This document shows positions 50,163-58,376 of a stretch of 61,868 bases of DNA, piece by piece. Source of the DNA: Caulobacter sp. CCUG 60055 (GTDB taxonomy: Bacteria > Pseudomonadota > Alphaproteobacteria > Caulobacterales > Caulobacteraceae). The stretch spans positions 1 through 61,868 of the forward strand of contig NZ_PUIC01000015.1 in the NCBI RefSeq assembly GCF_022750545.1, read 5' to 3'. Under the pieces are notes generated by a model that had not been told where the DNA came from, did no database searches, and was given only the letters and a program-made list of their open reading frames with translations. How positions within the stretch are numbered: position 1 is the stretch's first letter; each line of letters begins with the position of its first letter. A program made the translations under genes and the position numbers.

Positions 50163-50470
50163 GCGACCCTTCCGATTCCGACTACGTCTATGACGAGGCC
50201 TCGGGCGAATGGATCACGGCCGGCGAGGCGGCGGCGAAATCCGCCGCCGCCGGGCGGGTCGAGGTGCGCGACGCCGTCGGCAACCTGCTGGCCGACGGCG
50301 ACAGCGTCGCGCTGGTCAAGGACCTCAAGGTCAAGGGCGCTGGCCAGACCCTCAAGCGCGGCGTGGTGATCCGGTCGATCCGCCTGACCGGCGACGACCA
50401 GGAGATCGACTGCCGCTACGAGGGGATCAAGGGCCTGGTCCTGCGGGCCGAGTTCGTCAGGAAGCTCTGA
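50159..50470 (+). CDS. PhnA/YjdM-like protein lacking the zinc ribbon
   Basis: A 103-aa protein. The C-terminal half (VRDAVGNLLADGDSVALVKDLKVKGAGQTLKRG..., shown in parts: GNLLADGDSVALVKDLKVKG and TLKRGVVIRSIRLTGD) is the PhnA domain. The N-terminal half has no cysteines, so the zinc ribbon of YjdM is missing or degenerate, replaced by YVYDEASGEWITAG. The name PhnA is historical; a role in phosphonate use is unproven. Translationally coupled to the TetR gene by an ATGA overlap. Confidence 0.85.
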   Translation: MSDPSDSDYVYDEASGEWITAGEAAAKSAAAGRVEVRDAVGNLLADGDSVALVKDLKVKGAGQTLKRGVVIRSIRLTGDDQEIDCRYEGIKGLVLRAEFVRKL

Positions 50471-50477
50471 GCGCGAA

Positions 50478-50497
50478 GCGGGGCTCAGTAACCCCGC
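50478..50497. terminator. Hairpin between the convergent PhnA-like and ggt genes
   Basis: GCGGGG and CCCCGC form a 6-bp stem around an 8-base loop that contains the ggt stop codon (TCA on the plus strand at 50485-50487). No T run follows, so activity as a terminator is uncertain. Confidence 0.3.
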
Positions 50498-52230
50498 GCC
50501 ACGCCTTCGCGGCGGGGATCGGCGCCGCCCTCGTAGCCGCCGGGGCGCTTGACGATCCCGTGCAGGCCCGAGGCCTCGTTGGGGTTGGGCTTCAGGTTGA
50601 CGCCGCGCTCGGCCAGGCCCTTGGCCACCTCGGGCGGGAACTGGGTGGAATCGCCGACGAACCAGTCGCCCTTGGCGATCAGGTTGGGCAGGGCCAGCGC
50701 GTCCTGCATCGACATCTTCCAGTCCAGCGTCGCCACCAGCGCCTTGAGGTTGTAGGCGATGATCGAGGTGCCGCCGGGCGAGCCGACCGCCTCGACGAAA
50801 TCGCCCTTGCGGTCGAAGACGATGGTCGGGGCCATGGTCGAGCGCGGGCGCTTGCCGCCGGCCACGGCGTTGGCGGCGGGCTGGCCGTCCGCCTCGGTCG
50901 GGCTGAACGAGAAGTCGGTCAGCTGGTTGTTGAGGAAGAAGCCGCCGACCATGCGGCCCGAGCCGAAGATGCTCTCCACCGTGGTGGTCATCGAGGCGAC
51001 ATCGCCTTGCGCGTCGACGATGACGAAGTGGGTGGTGCCGCCCGGCTCCTTGGTGGCGTCCTTGCCGACCGCCGGCGCGCCCTTGGGCCGGCCGGGCGCG
51101 GGGGCGGGGCCGGCCGTCTCGCCGATCAGCTTGGCGCGGGAGGCGACATAGGCCGGGTCGAGCAGGCCGTCGACGGGCACGGCGACGAAGGCCGGGTCGC
51201 CGACATAGTGGTCGCGGTCGGCGTAGGCCAGGCGGCTGGCCTGGGCGAACTGGAACCAGGCCTGCGGATCGGCGGCGTTGCGCTTGTCGATGTCGGTGTG
51301 TTCGAGGACGCCCAGCGCCTCCAGGAGGCCCACCCCGCCCGACGGCGGCTGCGGCGCGCACACCACATAGACGCGGTAGGGCCGGCACAGGGCCTCGGTC
51401 TTGCGCGGCTGGTAGCCCTTGAGGTCGGCCAGGGTCATGGCGCTGGAAAGGTCGCCCTGACGCACGCGCTCGACGATGGCCTGGGCGATCGGGCCGTCGA
51501 GCAGGGCGGCCGGCCCCTCGGCGGCGATCTTGCGCAGGGTGGCGGCGTAGGCGGGGTTCTTCAGGGTGTCGCCGGCGGCGTACTTGCTCCCGTCCGGCTT
51601 GGTGAAATAGGCGACCGCGTCGGGGGCCGAGGCCTGGGGCGCGGCGCTGCGGATCATGCCGGCCAGCCGGGGGCTGACCTTGAAGCCGTCGTCGGCCAGG
51701 CGCACGCCCTCGTCGAACAGCGAGGCCCACGGCCGCGCGCCGTGCTCCTTCTGCGCCATCGACAGCATGGCCACCGCTCCGGGCACGCCGGTGGAGCGGC
51801 CGCTGAGCACGGCCGCGAAGAAGGGCAGGGGCTTGCCGTCCTTGCCCAGGAACAGGTCCGGCCCGGCCGCCGCGGGGGCGACCTCGCGCCCGTCATAGGC
51901 GCTGACCTTCTTGGTCTTGGCGTCGTAATAGACCAGGAAGGCGCCGCCGCCGACGCCGCTGCTCTGCGGCTCGACCAGGCCCAGCACCGTCTGCACCGCC
52001 ACCGCCGCGTCGGCCGCCGTGCCGCCGGCGCGCAGCACCTTCAGGCCGGCCTCGACGGCCAGCGGGTTGGCGGCGGCCACCATGGCGTGCGGGGCCAGGG
52101 CGGCGGGCTTGGCGGCGGGGGCGGGTTTGGCGGCGGCTGGGCGCCCGGCCGGACGGGCCTGCGCCGCCAGGGGCGCCGCCGCGCAGGCGGCCAGCAGGAC
52201 GAGGGAAAGGGCGAGGCGGCGCATGGGCAT
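50485..52230 (-). CDS. ggt: Gamma-glutamyltransferase
   Basis: Periplasmic autoprocessing enzyme that transfers or hydrolyses the gamma-glutamyl group of glutathione. 581 aa from the ATG at 52230, which opens a signal peptide (MRRLALSLVLLAACAAAPLAA). The frame extends upstream but without a signal sequence. Catalytic and autocleavage Thr399 is in GGTTHFVIVD; the active-site loop SSGVGGGAF and the GSPGGTSII segment are present. A Pro/Ala-rich linker of about 20 residues follows the signal peptide. Confidence 0.95.
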   Translation of the reverse strand: MPMRRLALSLVLLAACAAAPLAAQARPAGRPAAAKPAPAAKPAALAPHAMVAAANPLAVEAGLKVLRAGGTAADAAVAVQTVLGLVEPQSSGVGGGAFLVYYDAKTKKVSAYDGREVAPAAAGPDLFLGKDGKPLPFFAAVLSGRSTGVPGAVAMLSMAQKEHGARPWASLFDEGVRLADDGFKVSPRLAGMIRSAAPQASAPDAVAYFTKPDGSKYAAGDTLKNPAYAATLRKIAAEGPAALLDGPIAQAIVERVRQGDLSSAMTLADLKGYQPRKTEALCRPYRVYVVCAPQPPSGGVGLLEALGVLEHTDIDKRNAADPQAWFQFAQASRLAYADRDHYVGDPAFVAVPVDGLLDPAYVASRAKLIGETAGPAPAPGRPKGAPAVGKDATKEPGGTTHFVIVDAQGDVASMTTTVESIFGSGRMVGGFFLNNQLTDFSFSPTEADGQPAANAVAGGKRPRSTMAPTIVFDRKGDFVEAVGSPGGTSIIAYNLKALVATLDWKMSMQDALALPNLIAKGDWFVGDSTQFPPEVAKGLAERGVNLKPNPNEASGLHGIVKRPGGYEGGADPRREGVARGY

Positions 52231-52491
52231 GCTTTCCTGTGGACGCGGCTGCGGATGCGCGCCTTTAGACGAAGACGACTGCAACATAGCGAGCAGGGCC
52301 GGCCATGAAAGGCTTGGCCGCGCCGTCGCCGCCCATTTTCCGCGTAACGCCGCCGCCGATATCGCCAAGGCCCGGTCCTCCGCCGACGTCGATTTGGCGG
52401 TCGCGCCGGGGCGTGCGAAAAAACCTCAGAACCCCGCTTGCATCCTCCAACAACCGAGGCTAGGTTCCGCGCCCTCGCCGTAAGGCAATGC

Positions 52492-52568
52492 GCGCCCGTA
52501 GCTCAGCTGGATAGAGCATCAGACTACGAATCTGAGGGTCGGACGTTCGAATCGTTCCGGGCGCGCCA
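52492..52568 (+). tRNA. tRNA-Arg (anticodon ACG)
   Basis: 77 nt with encoded CCA. The acceptor stem is GCGCCCG with CGGGCGC. The D arm is GCTC/GAGC, the anticodon arm TCAGA-CTACGAA-TCTGA gives anticodon ACG, and the T arm is GGACG-TTCGAAT-CGTTC with discriminator G and CCA at 52566-52568. The 3' half overlaps, antisense, the last codons of the serine recombinase gene. The lower-GC element begins right after this gene, so it is the likely integration site. Confidence 0.97.
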
Positions 52569-54221
52569 TTTCGGTTCAAAGGCGCGAACGCCTAGCACCG
52601 CCGCCTCTACGCCAGAGGCGGCGGTTAGGGTTCGGAGCAACTCACTGCGCAGGCCGCGAATCCGAACCTCCGTCTTGCTGACCACCTCGACGCGCTGCGC
52701 GACCGCCCGGATATGATCGCGGGCAAATGAGCCATCGCCCTGACGCAGCTTCTTGCGCGCCGCCATCGCAAAGGCACGCAGGCTCTCTGGCGTGATCGCA
52801 GGACCGATCTTCTCGATATGCGCCACCGCCCGCTCGGCATCGCCCCTGGCTTGATCGCGGGTTGCCGTCAGTTCGGCGATCCGATCCTTGAGCGACGAAT
52901 CGCTCACGTCGATCACACCATTCTCGATCGCGTCATAGAGTCGCTTGAGCTTCGCTTCGGCCTCGGTCGCGCGGCGCTCCAGATCGGCGACATGGAGCCG
53001 CCGCTGATCCACCCATTCGTCGCGGCGTTCGAGAATCTGATCCATCATCTCTTCAAGCCGCTTCGGATCGAGCAGTCGCCACTCTAGATGCCCGACTACG
53101 GCTTCGTTCAGCCGATCCATCGGGACCGTGATGCCAGGGCAGCCCTTCGCGCCCTGCCGCGCCTTCGTGGAGCAAGTGTAATAGCGATACTCGCGGCCGA
53201 CGCTGCTGGTGCCGGTGCGCAGCGTCATTGCGCCGCCGCAGCACGCGCAGAAGCAGATACCCGTGAGCAGCGTTGGGCCGCCCACGGCCATCGGCGGCAT
53301 CATCTTCGGGCTGCGTGCCTTGAGCGACCGCTGCACGGCCTCGAACTCCGCCTCCGAGACGATGGCGGGCACTTCCATGATCGCGTGCTCGCTCTCGGGC
53401 TTGGGGGCTTTGGTGCGATAATCCCGATAGTTGAACTTGTGCTGGCCGATATAGGTCGTGCGGGTGAGCACCTGATGCACGGCTCCAAGCCCCCAGCGCC
53501 CGCCGTCGCGGGTGCGGATATTGTTGTCGTTGAGCCAGGTCGCGATTGCCTTGAGGCCCATCGGCCCGTTGTCATCAACGCCGTTCAGCGCCATCCGGTA
53601 GATGCGCCGCACCGTCTCGGCCTGGATCGGGTCGATCTCCAGCTTCTTCTTGATCTTCGCGCCGCGGTGGCCAGCCTCGACGATCCGATAGCCGATGGGT
53701 GGCCGCGCGCCGTTCCAGAAGCCTTGCCGCGCATTCTCCTTCATCGATCGCAGCGTGTGCTTGCCGTTCTCTTTCGACTGATATTCGTCGAACAGCGTCA
53801 TGATCTGGCGCATCATCACGCTCATCGGATCGTCGCCCAAATCTTGCGTAATCGAGATCAGCCGCACGCCATTCTTCGCCAGCTTGCGGACGTAGAACTC
53901 GAACTGAAACTGGTCGCGGAAGAAGCGCGAGAAGCTGTGGACCAGGATCACGTTGAACGGCGACGGCTTCTGCATCGCTGCGTCGATCATCGCCTGAAAT
54001 GCCGGCCGACGATCATCGGTCGCGGTGTTGCCCGGTTCGACGAACTCGGCCGCGACCTCCCAGCCGCGCGACAGGCAATAGCCTTCGATCTGGCGGCGCT
54101 GGTCGGGGATCGACAGGTCGCTCTCGGCCTGGCGGCCGGTGGAAACGCGCAGATAGAGCGCGGCGCGAGCTATTGCCATGACCGGCGGGGTGTCCTCGAC
54201 GCGAAGGGCGGCGTCGGTCAT
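52524..54221 (-). CDS. Large serine recombinase (site-specific integrase)
   Basis: A 565-aa recombinase. The N-terminal resolvase domain (about 17-165) has catalytic Ser27 in LYLRVSTGRQAESD. It is followed by a recombinase domain (about 190-290), a zinc ribbon with paired Cys (ICFCACCGG and a CSTKARQGAKGC pair) and a coiled coil (about 400-460). The start at 54221 is fixed by a strong AAGGAGG eight bases upstream. The last 14 codons (WRARNDSNVRPSDS) are antisense to the tRNA-Arg 3' half. Most tRNA-targeting integrases are tyrosine recombinases, so this arrangement is unusual. Confidence 0.93.
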   Translation of the reverse strand: MTDAALRVEDTPPVMAIARAALYLRVSTGRQAESDLSIPDQRRQIEGYCLSRGWEVAAEFVEPGNTATDDRRPAFQAMIDAAMQKPSPFNVILVHSFSRFFRDQFQFEFYVRKLAKNGVRLISITQDLGDDPMSVMMRQIMTLFDEYQSKENGKHTLRSMKENARQGFWNGARPPIGYRIVEAGHRGAKIKKKLEIDPIQAETVRRIYRMALNGVDDNGPMGLKAIATWLNDNNIRTRDGGRWGLGAVHQVLTRTTYIGQHKFNYRDYRTKAPKPESEHAIMEVPAIVSEAEFEAVQRSLKARSPKMMPPMAVGGPTLLTGICFCACCGGAMTLRTGTSSVGREYRYYTCSTKARQGAKGCPGITVPMDRLNEAVVGHLEWRLLDPKRLEEMMDQILERRDEWVDQRRLHVADLERRATEAEAKLKRLYDAIENGVIDVSDSSLKDRIAELTATRDQARGDAERAVAHIEKIGPAITPESLRAFAMAARKKLRQGDGSFARDHIRAVAQRVEVVSKTEVRIRGLRSELLRTLTAASGVEAAVLGVRAFEPKWRARNDSNVRPSDS

Positions 54222-54239
54222 GGCCTTATCCTCCTTAGT

Positions 54240-54488
54240 TCACGGCAGGGGGCCGAACAGGTCGTCCAGCTCCTTGCGCAAATGGCCTTCGATGACGCGC
54301 AACTCGGCGTCGCCGATCGGCACCCGCTCGGGCCAATCGTCCGTGACCGCGAATGGCCCGCAATCTTTGATGGCGCGAGCGCGGGACGGCGCGCGCTTCG
54401 CTGGCGCCTGCATATAGTCGTGCAGGTCGTCGAGACCGTCCGACCAGCCGCGCGGCGCGCGACGACGACGTTTGCGAGACAGGGCCAT
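54240..54488 (-). CDS. Small unknown protein upstream of the recombinase
   Basis: An 82-aa protein with a basic N-terminus (MALSRKRRRRAPRGW) and an acidic C-terminus (RVIEGHLRKELDDLFGPLP). It is 18 bp upstream of the recombinase start and may be co-transcribed with it, perhaps as an accessory or directionality factor, though its sequence does not resemble a known excisionase. Another minus-strand frame covers the same bases from 54652, so the choice is moderately certain. The 130 bp before it contain no gene I trust. Confidence 0.45.
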   Translation of the reverse strand: MALSRKRRRRAPRGWSDGLDDLHDYMQAPAKRAPSRARAIKDCGPFAVTDDWPERVPIGDAELRVIEGHLRKELDDLFGPLP

Positions 54489-54615
54489 GCGCCGATGCTG
54501 ATGCCCGGCTGGGCTGGGTGCAAACGGTCCGGCCCGGCGTAGCGCAGATAAGTGTTCAGGGCGGCTTTGCCGCCGAACGCCGCGTCGCGGCCCGTGGTCG
54601 CCAGCGCCATCGCCG

Positions 54616-54909
54616 TTACTCCTCCGACTCGAAGCTGCGGTTTTCGCGGCAATGCCAGAGGCGCAGAATGAAGATGGTCGCCGCTACGAGCTCGTAGCGC
54701 ATCTCGTAATTGCCCACGATGATCCGGCGGACCTCGCGCGGCTCATAGGCTTCCAGCTTCTCGCCGATCCTCGGATAATCGAGCAGCCGATCCGGTGCGT
54801 GGGCGAGCTGCTGGACCACGCGCGCTGCCGCTTCGGGCGCGACCGGGCTCAGATGCTCGTGCAGACGCACAAGGTCCGACGACGCCTTGCTGGTCCACTG
54901 GATCTTCAT
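54616..54909 (-). CDS. RelE/ParE-type toxin
   Basis: A 97-aa protein starting MKIQWTSKASSDLVRLHEHL, with the RelE/ParE fold features PRIGEKLEAYEPREVRRIIVG and YEMRYELVAATIFILRLWHCRENR. It overlaps the upstream antitoxin gene by four bases (ATGA at 54906-54909), the typical toxin-antitoxin arrangement. I chose the ATG inside the overlap rather than an earlier in-frame start. ParE (gyrase poison) or RelE (mRNA cleavage) cannot be distinguished from sequence alone. Confidence 0.88.
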   Translation of the reverse strand: MKIQWTSKASSDLVRLHEHLSPVAPEAAARVVQQLAHAPDRLLDYPRIGEKLEAYEPREVRRIIVGNYEMRYELVAATIFILRLWHCRENRSFESEE

Positions 54910-55175
54910 TTGATCGGTGAGGGCAGCGGTTTGTCCGTCCCAAGGCTGTCGGCCCATGCCGTGATCGCCTGGTGGTCGATCACCCGTCCGGCATCGACGT
55001 CATCAAGGGCTTCGAGCGTCATCCGGTGACGTTCCTCCTCCTGATCGACCCATGCGGCGAGCGCTTGTTTCATCACCCAGCCGCGCGAGCGTTCGAGCCG
55101 CGAGGCCATCGCTTCAACCTTTTCCGCGAGCCCCAAGGGGACGTGCGCGGTCAATACCTTCGTCTCAGTCGCCAT
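54906..55175 (-). CDS. RHH-fold (CopG/ParD-like) antitoxin
   Basis: An 89-aa protein. The N-terminal ribbon-helix-helix reads KVLTAHVPLGLAEKVEAMAS, then RLERSRGWVMKQALAAWVDQEEERH. The C-terminal tail would wrap the toxin. The ATG at 55175 has AGGTG upstream and is preferred over a GTG three codons earlier. The start of the toxin gene overlaps its stop. An AT-rich palindrome lies 22 bp upstream. Confidence 0.88.
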   Translation of the reverse strand: MATETKVLTAHVPLGLAEKVEAMASRLERSRGWVMKQALAAWVDQEEERHRMTLEALDDVDAGRVIDHQAITAWADSLGTDKPLPSPIK

Positions 55176-55197
55176 GTTTATCACCTGCCATCAATCT

Positions 55198-55212
55198 GAT
55201 TAAAATATAATC
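55198..55212 (-). promoter_or_regulatory. AT-rich palindrome, likely toxin-antitoxin operator/promoter
   Basis: GATTA-AAATA-TAATC is an inverted repeat with 5-bp arms, 22 bp upstream of the antitoxin start. It is the only AT-rich stretch in the surrounding GC-rich region and includes TATATT-like -10 sequence for the minus strand. RHH antitoxins usually repress their own promoter through such palindromes. Confidence 0.55.
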
Positions 55213-55636
55213 GAAATGACGAGAAAGGCAAGTTGGGCGGGGGGGGCGCCTCCCTGCGGGACCGCCGCTCTATCTCCGCTGCACTCCGACCGAGCCCCTG
55301 ACGGGTCTCGTCCCTGCCGGGTGACGATCAGCATGGCGGGTTGGCGCTGACGCGCTGGTTGGCAATCCGCATCGCGGATTGTCGCTATTCAATGCTGCGG
55401 AGATCGGGCCAGGGCTGCGCCGGCCCGATCGCGCTGCTGTGTCGTTTCACTCCCGCGATGGGGTGGGCGTCGCTTCCCTTTAGGCCCGCCGCGCCGGGCC
55501 GCAACGCGCGTGGCCGCGCTTACTTCCTCTTCGTTCCAGCCCTTCGGGTGCGTCCCGGCTCCGTCGGCGGGCCTGCCGGTCGCTTCTTCGCCGCCCACCC
55601 CATTCCGGGGTGAGTGCGGTTTTTAGGAGAAGTGTG
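55213..55636 (+). other. Long structured leader before the ParB-like gene
   Basis: No gene seen on either strand. ATGGGGTGGGCG (55458-55469) is perfectly complementary to CGCCCACCCCAT (55592-55603), enclosing 122 nt that contain smaller hairpins such as GGCCCG/CGGGCC. The 3' arm can instead pair locally as ACCCC-ATTCC-GGGGT (55597 onward), so the two folds exclude each other. A CCCTTCGGGTGCG motif lies at 55540-55552. A TTTTT run precedes the ribosome binding site. It looks like a structured 5' leader, function unknown. Confidence 0.5.
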
Positions 55637-57676
55637 ATGAACGCTGTTACCGAAACCGTTGCTGCCGAGCCTGTATCGGGCGTCGAGATTTTCGTGCCGC
55701 TCGCCAAGCTCAAGAAGTCCCCGCGCAACGCCCGTAAGGTGCCGCATGGGGAGGCCGCTATCGAGGCGCTGGCCGCGTCGATCCAGCATAAGGGGCTGAT
55801 CCAGAACCTTGTCGTGGAGCCGGAAACCAAGGAGGACGGGACGCCGACCGGCTATTATCTCGTTACCGCTGGCGAGGGCCGCAGGCTGGCGATGCTGCTG
55901 CGCGCCAAGCGCAAGCAGATCAGGAAATCCGAGCCGGTGCGCTGCTGGCTGGATACCGCCAACGATCCGTCCGAGATCAGTCTGGACGAGAACGTGACCC
56001 GGACCCCGATGCACCCCGCCGACCAGTTCGAGCGGTTTGCGGAGCTTTCCAATGATAAAGGCTGGGGCGCGCAGGAGATCGGCGCGCGGTTCGGCGTGTC
56101 GGCGGGCGTGGTGAAGCAGCGGCTTCGCCTTGGCGCTGTCAGCCCCAAGCTGTTGCAGGTCTATCGTGAGGATGGGCTGACCTTGGATCAGCTTATGGCC
56201 TTCGCCATCACCGAGGACCATGCCCGGCAGGAGCAAGTGTTTGAGGGCCTGCATCACAATCGCGAACCTTGGATCATCCGGCGCGACATGACCGCCGCCA
56301 ACGTGCCCGCCGATGATCGCCGTGCGGTATTCATCGGGGCCGACGCCTATGTTGAGGCCGGCGGCAATATCATCCGCGACCTGTTCAGCGAGGACCGTGG
56401 CGGGTTCTTCGAGGATGTGGGCTTGCTCGATATGCTCGCCGCCGAAAAGCTGCGCGACATTGCGAGCGAGGTGCAGGCCGAGGGCTGGAAATGGGCCGAG
56501 GCGCATATCGACTATCCTCATGCCCACGGGATGCGGCGTTTCTATCCGCAGCCCATCGCCCTGTCCGACGAGGACGAGGCGCGGCTGGACGCGCTGTCCG
56601 CCGAGTATGATACGCTTGCCGATGGCTATTCGTCCTATGACGAAATGCCCGAGGACGTTGCGGCGAAGCTGGAGGCGGTGTCCGACGAGATCGACACGAT
56701 TTCGGCCAAGCGTTCGGCCTACGACGCCAATGTGATCGCGCATGGTGGGGCGTTCGTCGTGTTGCACCATGATGGCAGCGTTCGAGTCGAACGTGGTTTC
56801 GTGCGGCTCGAGGATGAGGCGCTGGCCGACCCACAGCCCGAGCCGGAAGAAGGCGATGCGACCGTCCCGGAGACCGGGAAGGACGAGCGGCCGGAGGATG
56901 GCGATGAGGACGTGCAGGACGTTGAGGAGGAAGAGGAGCCGGGCAAGCCGATTTCCGACAGCCTCACCCGCGACCTGTCCGCGCATCGGACGCTGGCGCT
57001 TCGCGTGGCGCTGGCCGATCAGCCCGATACGGCGTTGATCGCGCTGACCCATACCCTGACCGCGCAACTGTTCTACAGCTATGCCGAGGCCGGTTGCCTT
57101 GAGGTTCGTCCGACCGTGACCCCCCTGGGAAGCCATGCGGACGGGATCGAAGACACGCCCTTGGCGGCGCGGGCGAGCGCGCAGCATGAGGCATGGGCCG
57201 AGCGCATGCCGCGTGACGTGGCTGACCTGTGGGACTTCATCGTCGGACTGGCGGACGAAAAGCGCATTGCGTTGCTGGCGCATTGCGCGGCGCGCACCGT
57301 CAACGCACTGCGTCTGCCGTGGGACCGCAAACCCCGCTCGCTGCAAACGGCGAACAGGCTGGCGACCGAGCTGGCACTGGACGTGGCGAGGGACTGGACA
57401 CCTACCGTGGACAGCTACCTTGGCCGTGTCACCAAGGCGCATATCGTGGAGGCCGTCGCCGAAGGCGTGTCGGAGGATGCCGCCCGCCGTATCGCGGACA
57501 TGAAGAAGCTGGACATGGCGCAAGCCGCCGAGCAGCTTCTGGCCGGGACCGGCTGGCTGCCCGCGATCCTGCGGACGCCCGAGCCGGAGGCGGAGCAGCC
57601 CGCGACCGTCGAGGCCGAGGACGCCGGGACCGTCGGGGAGGACGGCGAAGCGTCCTTTGCCGTCGCCGCCGAATAG
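55637..57676 (+). CDS. ParB/RepB-family DNA-binding protein (large, plasmid/ICE type)
   Basis: A 679-aa protein from the ATG at 55637, preceded by AGGAGA. The N-terminal ParB domain has VTAGEGRRLAM (79-83 the G.GRR core) and DENVTRTPMHPADQFE near 117-131. A helix-turn-helix follows (WGAQEIGARFGVSAGVVKQRLRLG, shown in parts: QEIGARFGVSAGVVKQRL). The central region is large, and an acidic low-complexity linker lies near residues 395-440 (EEGDATVPE, DVEEEEEPG). It is much longer than chromosomal ParB (about 290 aa). No ParA is seen next to it. It could act in maintenance or as a regulator of the element. Confidence 0.9.
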   Translation: MNAVTETVAAEPVSGVEIFVPLAKLKKSPRNARKVPHGEAAIEALAASIQHKGLIQNLVVEPETKEDGTPTGYYLVTAGEGRRLAMLLRAKRKQIRKSEPVRCWLDTANDPSEISLDENVTRTPMHPADQFERFAELSNDKGWGAQEIGARFGVSAGVVKQRLRLGAVSPKLLQVYREDGLTLDQLMAFAITEDHARQEQVFEGLHHNREPWIIRRDMTAANVPADDRRAVFIGADAYVEAGGNIIRDLFSEDRGGFFEDVGLLDMLAAEKLRDIASEVQAEGWKWAEAHIDYPHAHGMRRFYPQPIALSDEDEARLDALSAEYDTLADGYSSYDEMPEDVAAKLEAVSDEIDTISAKRSAYDANVIAHGGAFVVLHHDGSVRVERGFVRLEDEALADPQPEPEEGDATVPETGKDERPEDGDEDVQDVEEEEEPGKPISDSLTRDLSAHRTLALRVALADQPDTALIALTHTLTAQLFYSYAEAGCLEVRPTVTPLGSHADGIEDTPLAARASAQHEAWAERMPRDVADLWDFIVGLADEKRIALLAHCAARTVNALRLPWDRKPRSLQTANRLATELALDVARDWTPTVDSYLGRVTKAHIVEAVAEGVSEDAARRIADMKKLDMAQAAEQLLAGTGWLPAILRTPEPEAEQPATVEAEDAGTVGEDGEASFAVAAE

Positions 57677-57684
57677 CGGCATTG

Positions 57685-57714
57685 GGCCGGGGCCGCGCGA
57701 GCGGCTCCGGCCTT
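57685..57714 (+). terminator. Terminator of the ParB-like gene
   Basis: A 12-bp stem, GGCCGGGGCCGC with GCGGCTCCGGCC (one G-T pair), around a GCGA loop, starting nine bases after the stop codon. It is followed by TTATCCTT on the plus strand. Confidence 0.65.
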
Positions 57715-57727
57715 ATCCTTCGACCGG

Positions 57728-57763
57728 AAAAATCGCGGCGGCGCGCTTGTCGCGCGCCGCCGC
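57728..57763 (-). terminator. Terminator of the convergent DUF5677-like gene
   Basis: A perfect 12-bp stem GCGGCGGCGCGC with GCGCGCCGCCGC around a TTGTC loop. On the minus strand it is followed by GATTTTT (AAAAATC on the plus strand from 57728). It lies eight bases after the stop codon of the minus-strand gene and back to back with the ParB-side terminator. Confidence 0.8.
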
Positions 57764-57770
57764 TGTTCGA

Positions 57771-58376
57771 TCAAGGTGCGTCCTGAAGGCCCAGCAAGGT
57801 GCGGTGAGCCTTCTCCAGGCGGTCGGGTTGCCGGCCTTCCTTCATCATGACTTCGAAATAGCGGGTACAGCGAAGCATCGCGTCGAGCGCGAAGGACAGC
57901 GCTTTCGGGATCTCCGTTTCGAACGGACCCAGAATATTGGTCACGCCGCCTTTGCCATTTCTCTTCTTCAAGCCATCGAGACTGCTGCTGGACAGATGGC
58001 CGTAAAAAGCGCTGACCAAACGATATTCGAGATAACCCGACCGTTTCGGCATGGTCTGGGCGATCTTTTTAACACTGAGGCTCTTTCGTTTGGCTAGCTT
58101 CGCAACGTGATGCGCCTCGCGCTTCAGCGACGCCGCGACAACGGCGGCATCCGAGGGATGCTCTTCGCGAAGTAATATCTCCCGTTGGATCGCATTGTCG
58201 TGCTCGTCGATCTCCAGCGCTTCGAGCGCCTTGAGTGGATCGGTGGCGAGCAGGCTCAGCCAGAATCCCACTTCGTAGATCGCGCGCACGGCGCCCGCCG
58301 CTTCGATGGCCATGGCGCGTTCGGCCAGCATGACAGATGCCGCGAACGCGTTCATCGCGCGCCCATACATGCGCAC
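57771..58376 (-). CDS. DUF5677-like protein, apparently truncated by an in-frame TGA
   Basis: The ORF from 58376 encodes 201 aa, helical, with LKREAHHVAKLAKRK and YRLVSAFYGHLSS segments resembling the DUF5677 family. The coding frame continues upstream without a frameshift through FDLARDVNRYATWLFQEHQD to a TGA at 58481-58479, and beyond it for 40 more codons to an ATG at 58601 (MTNHDYQREDQD...). The full gene would be 275 residues if codon 41 were a sense codon such as TGG. Either it is a pseudogene by nonsense mutation or it starts internally. No ribosome binding site stands out at 58376. Function unknown. Confidence 0.6.
   Translation of the reverse strand: MRMYGRAMNAFAASVMLAERAMAIEAAGAVRAIYEVGFWLSLLATDPLKALEALEIDEHDNAIQREILLREEHPSDAAVVAASLKREAHHVAKLAKRKSLSVKKIAQTMPKRSGYLEYRLVSAFYGHLSSSSLDGLKKRNGKGGVTNILGPFETEIPKALSFALDAMLRCTRYFEVMMKEGRQPDRLEKAHRTLLGLQDAP

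Noticed and set aside
53088-54542. Plus-strand frame of 484 codons antisense to the recombinase
   Set aside because: The minus-strand gene has a complete serine recombinase with catalytic Ser, zinc ribbon and a strong ribosome binding site.
54489-54615. Minus-strand frame starting near 54610 (MALATTGRDAAFGGK...)
   Set aside because: It overlaps the better 82-codon frame out of phase and turns into Ser/Arg-rich shadow sequence; not enough support.
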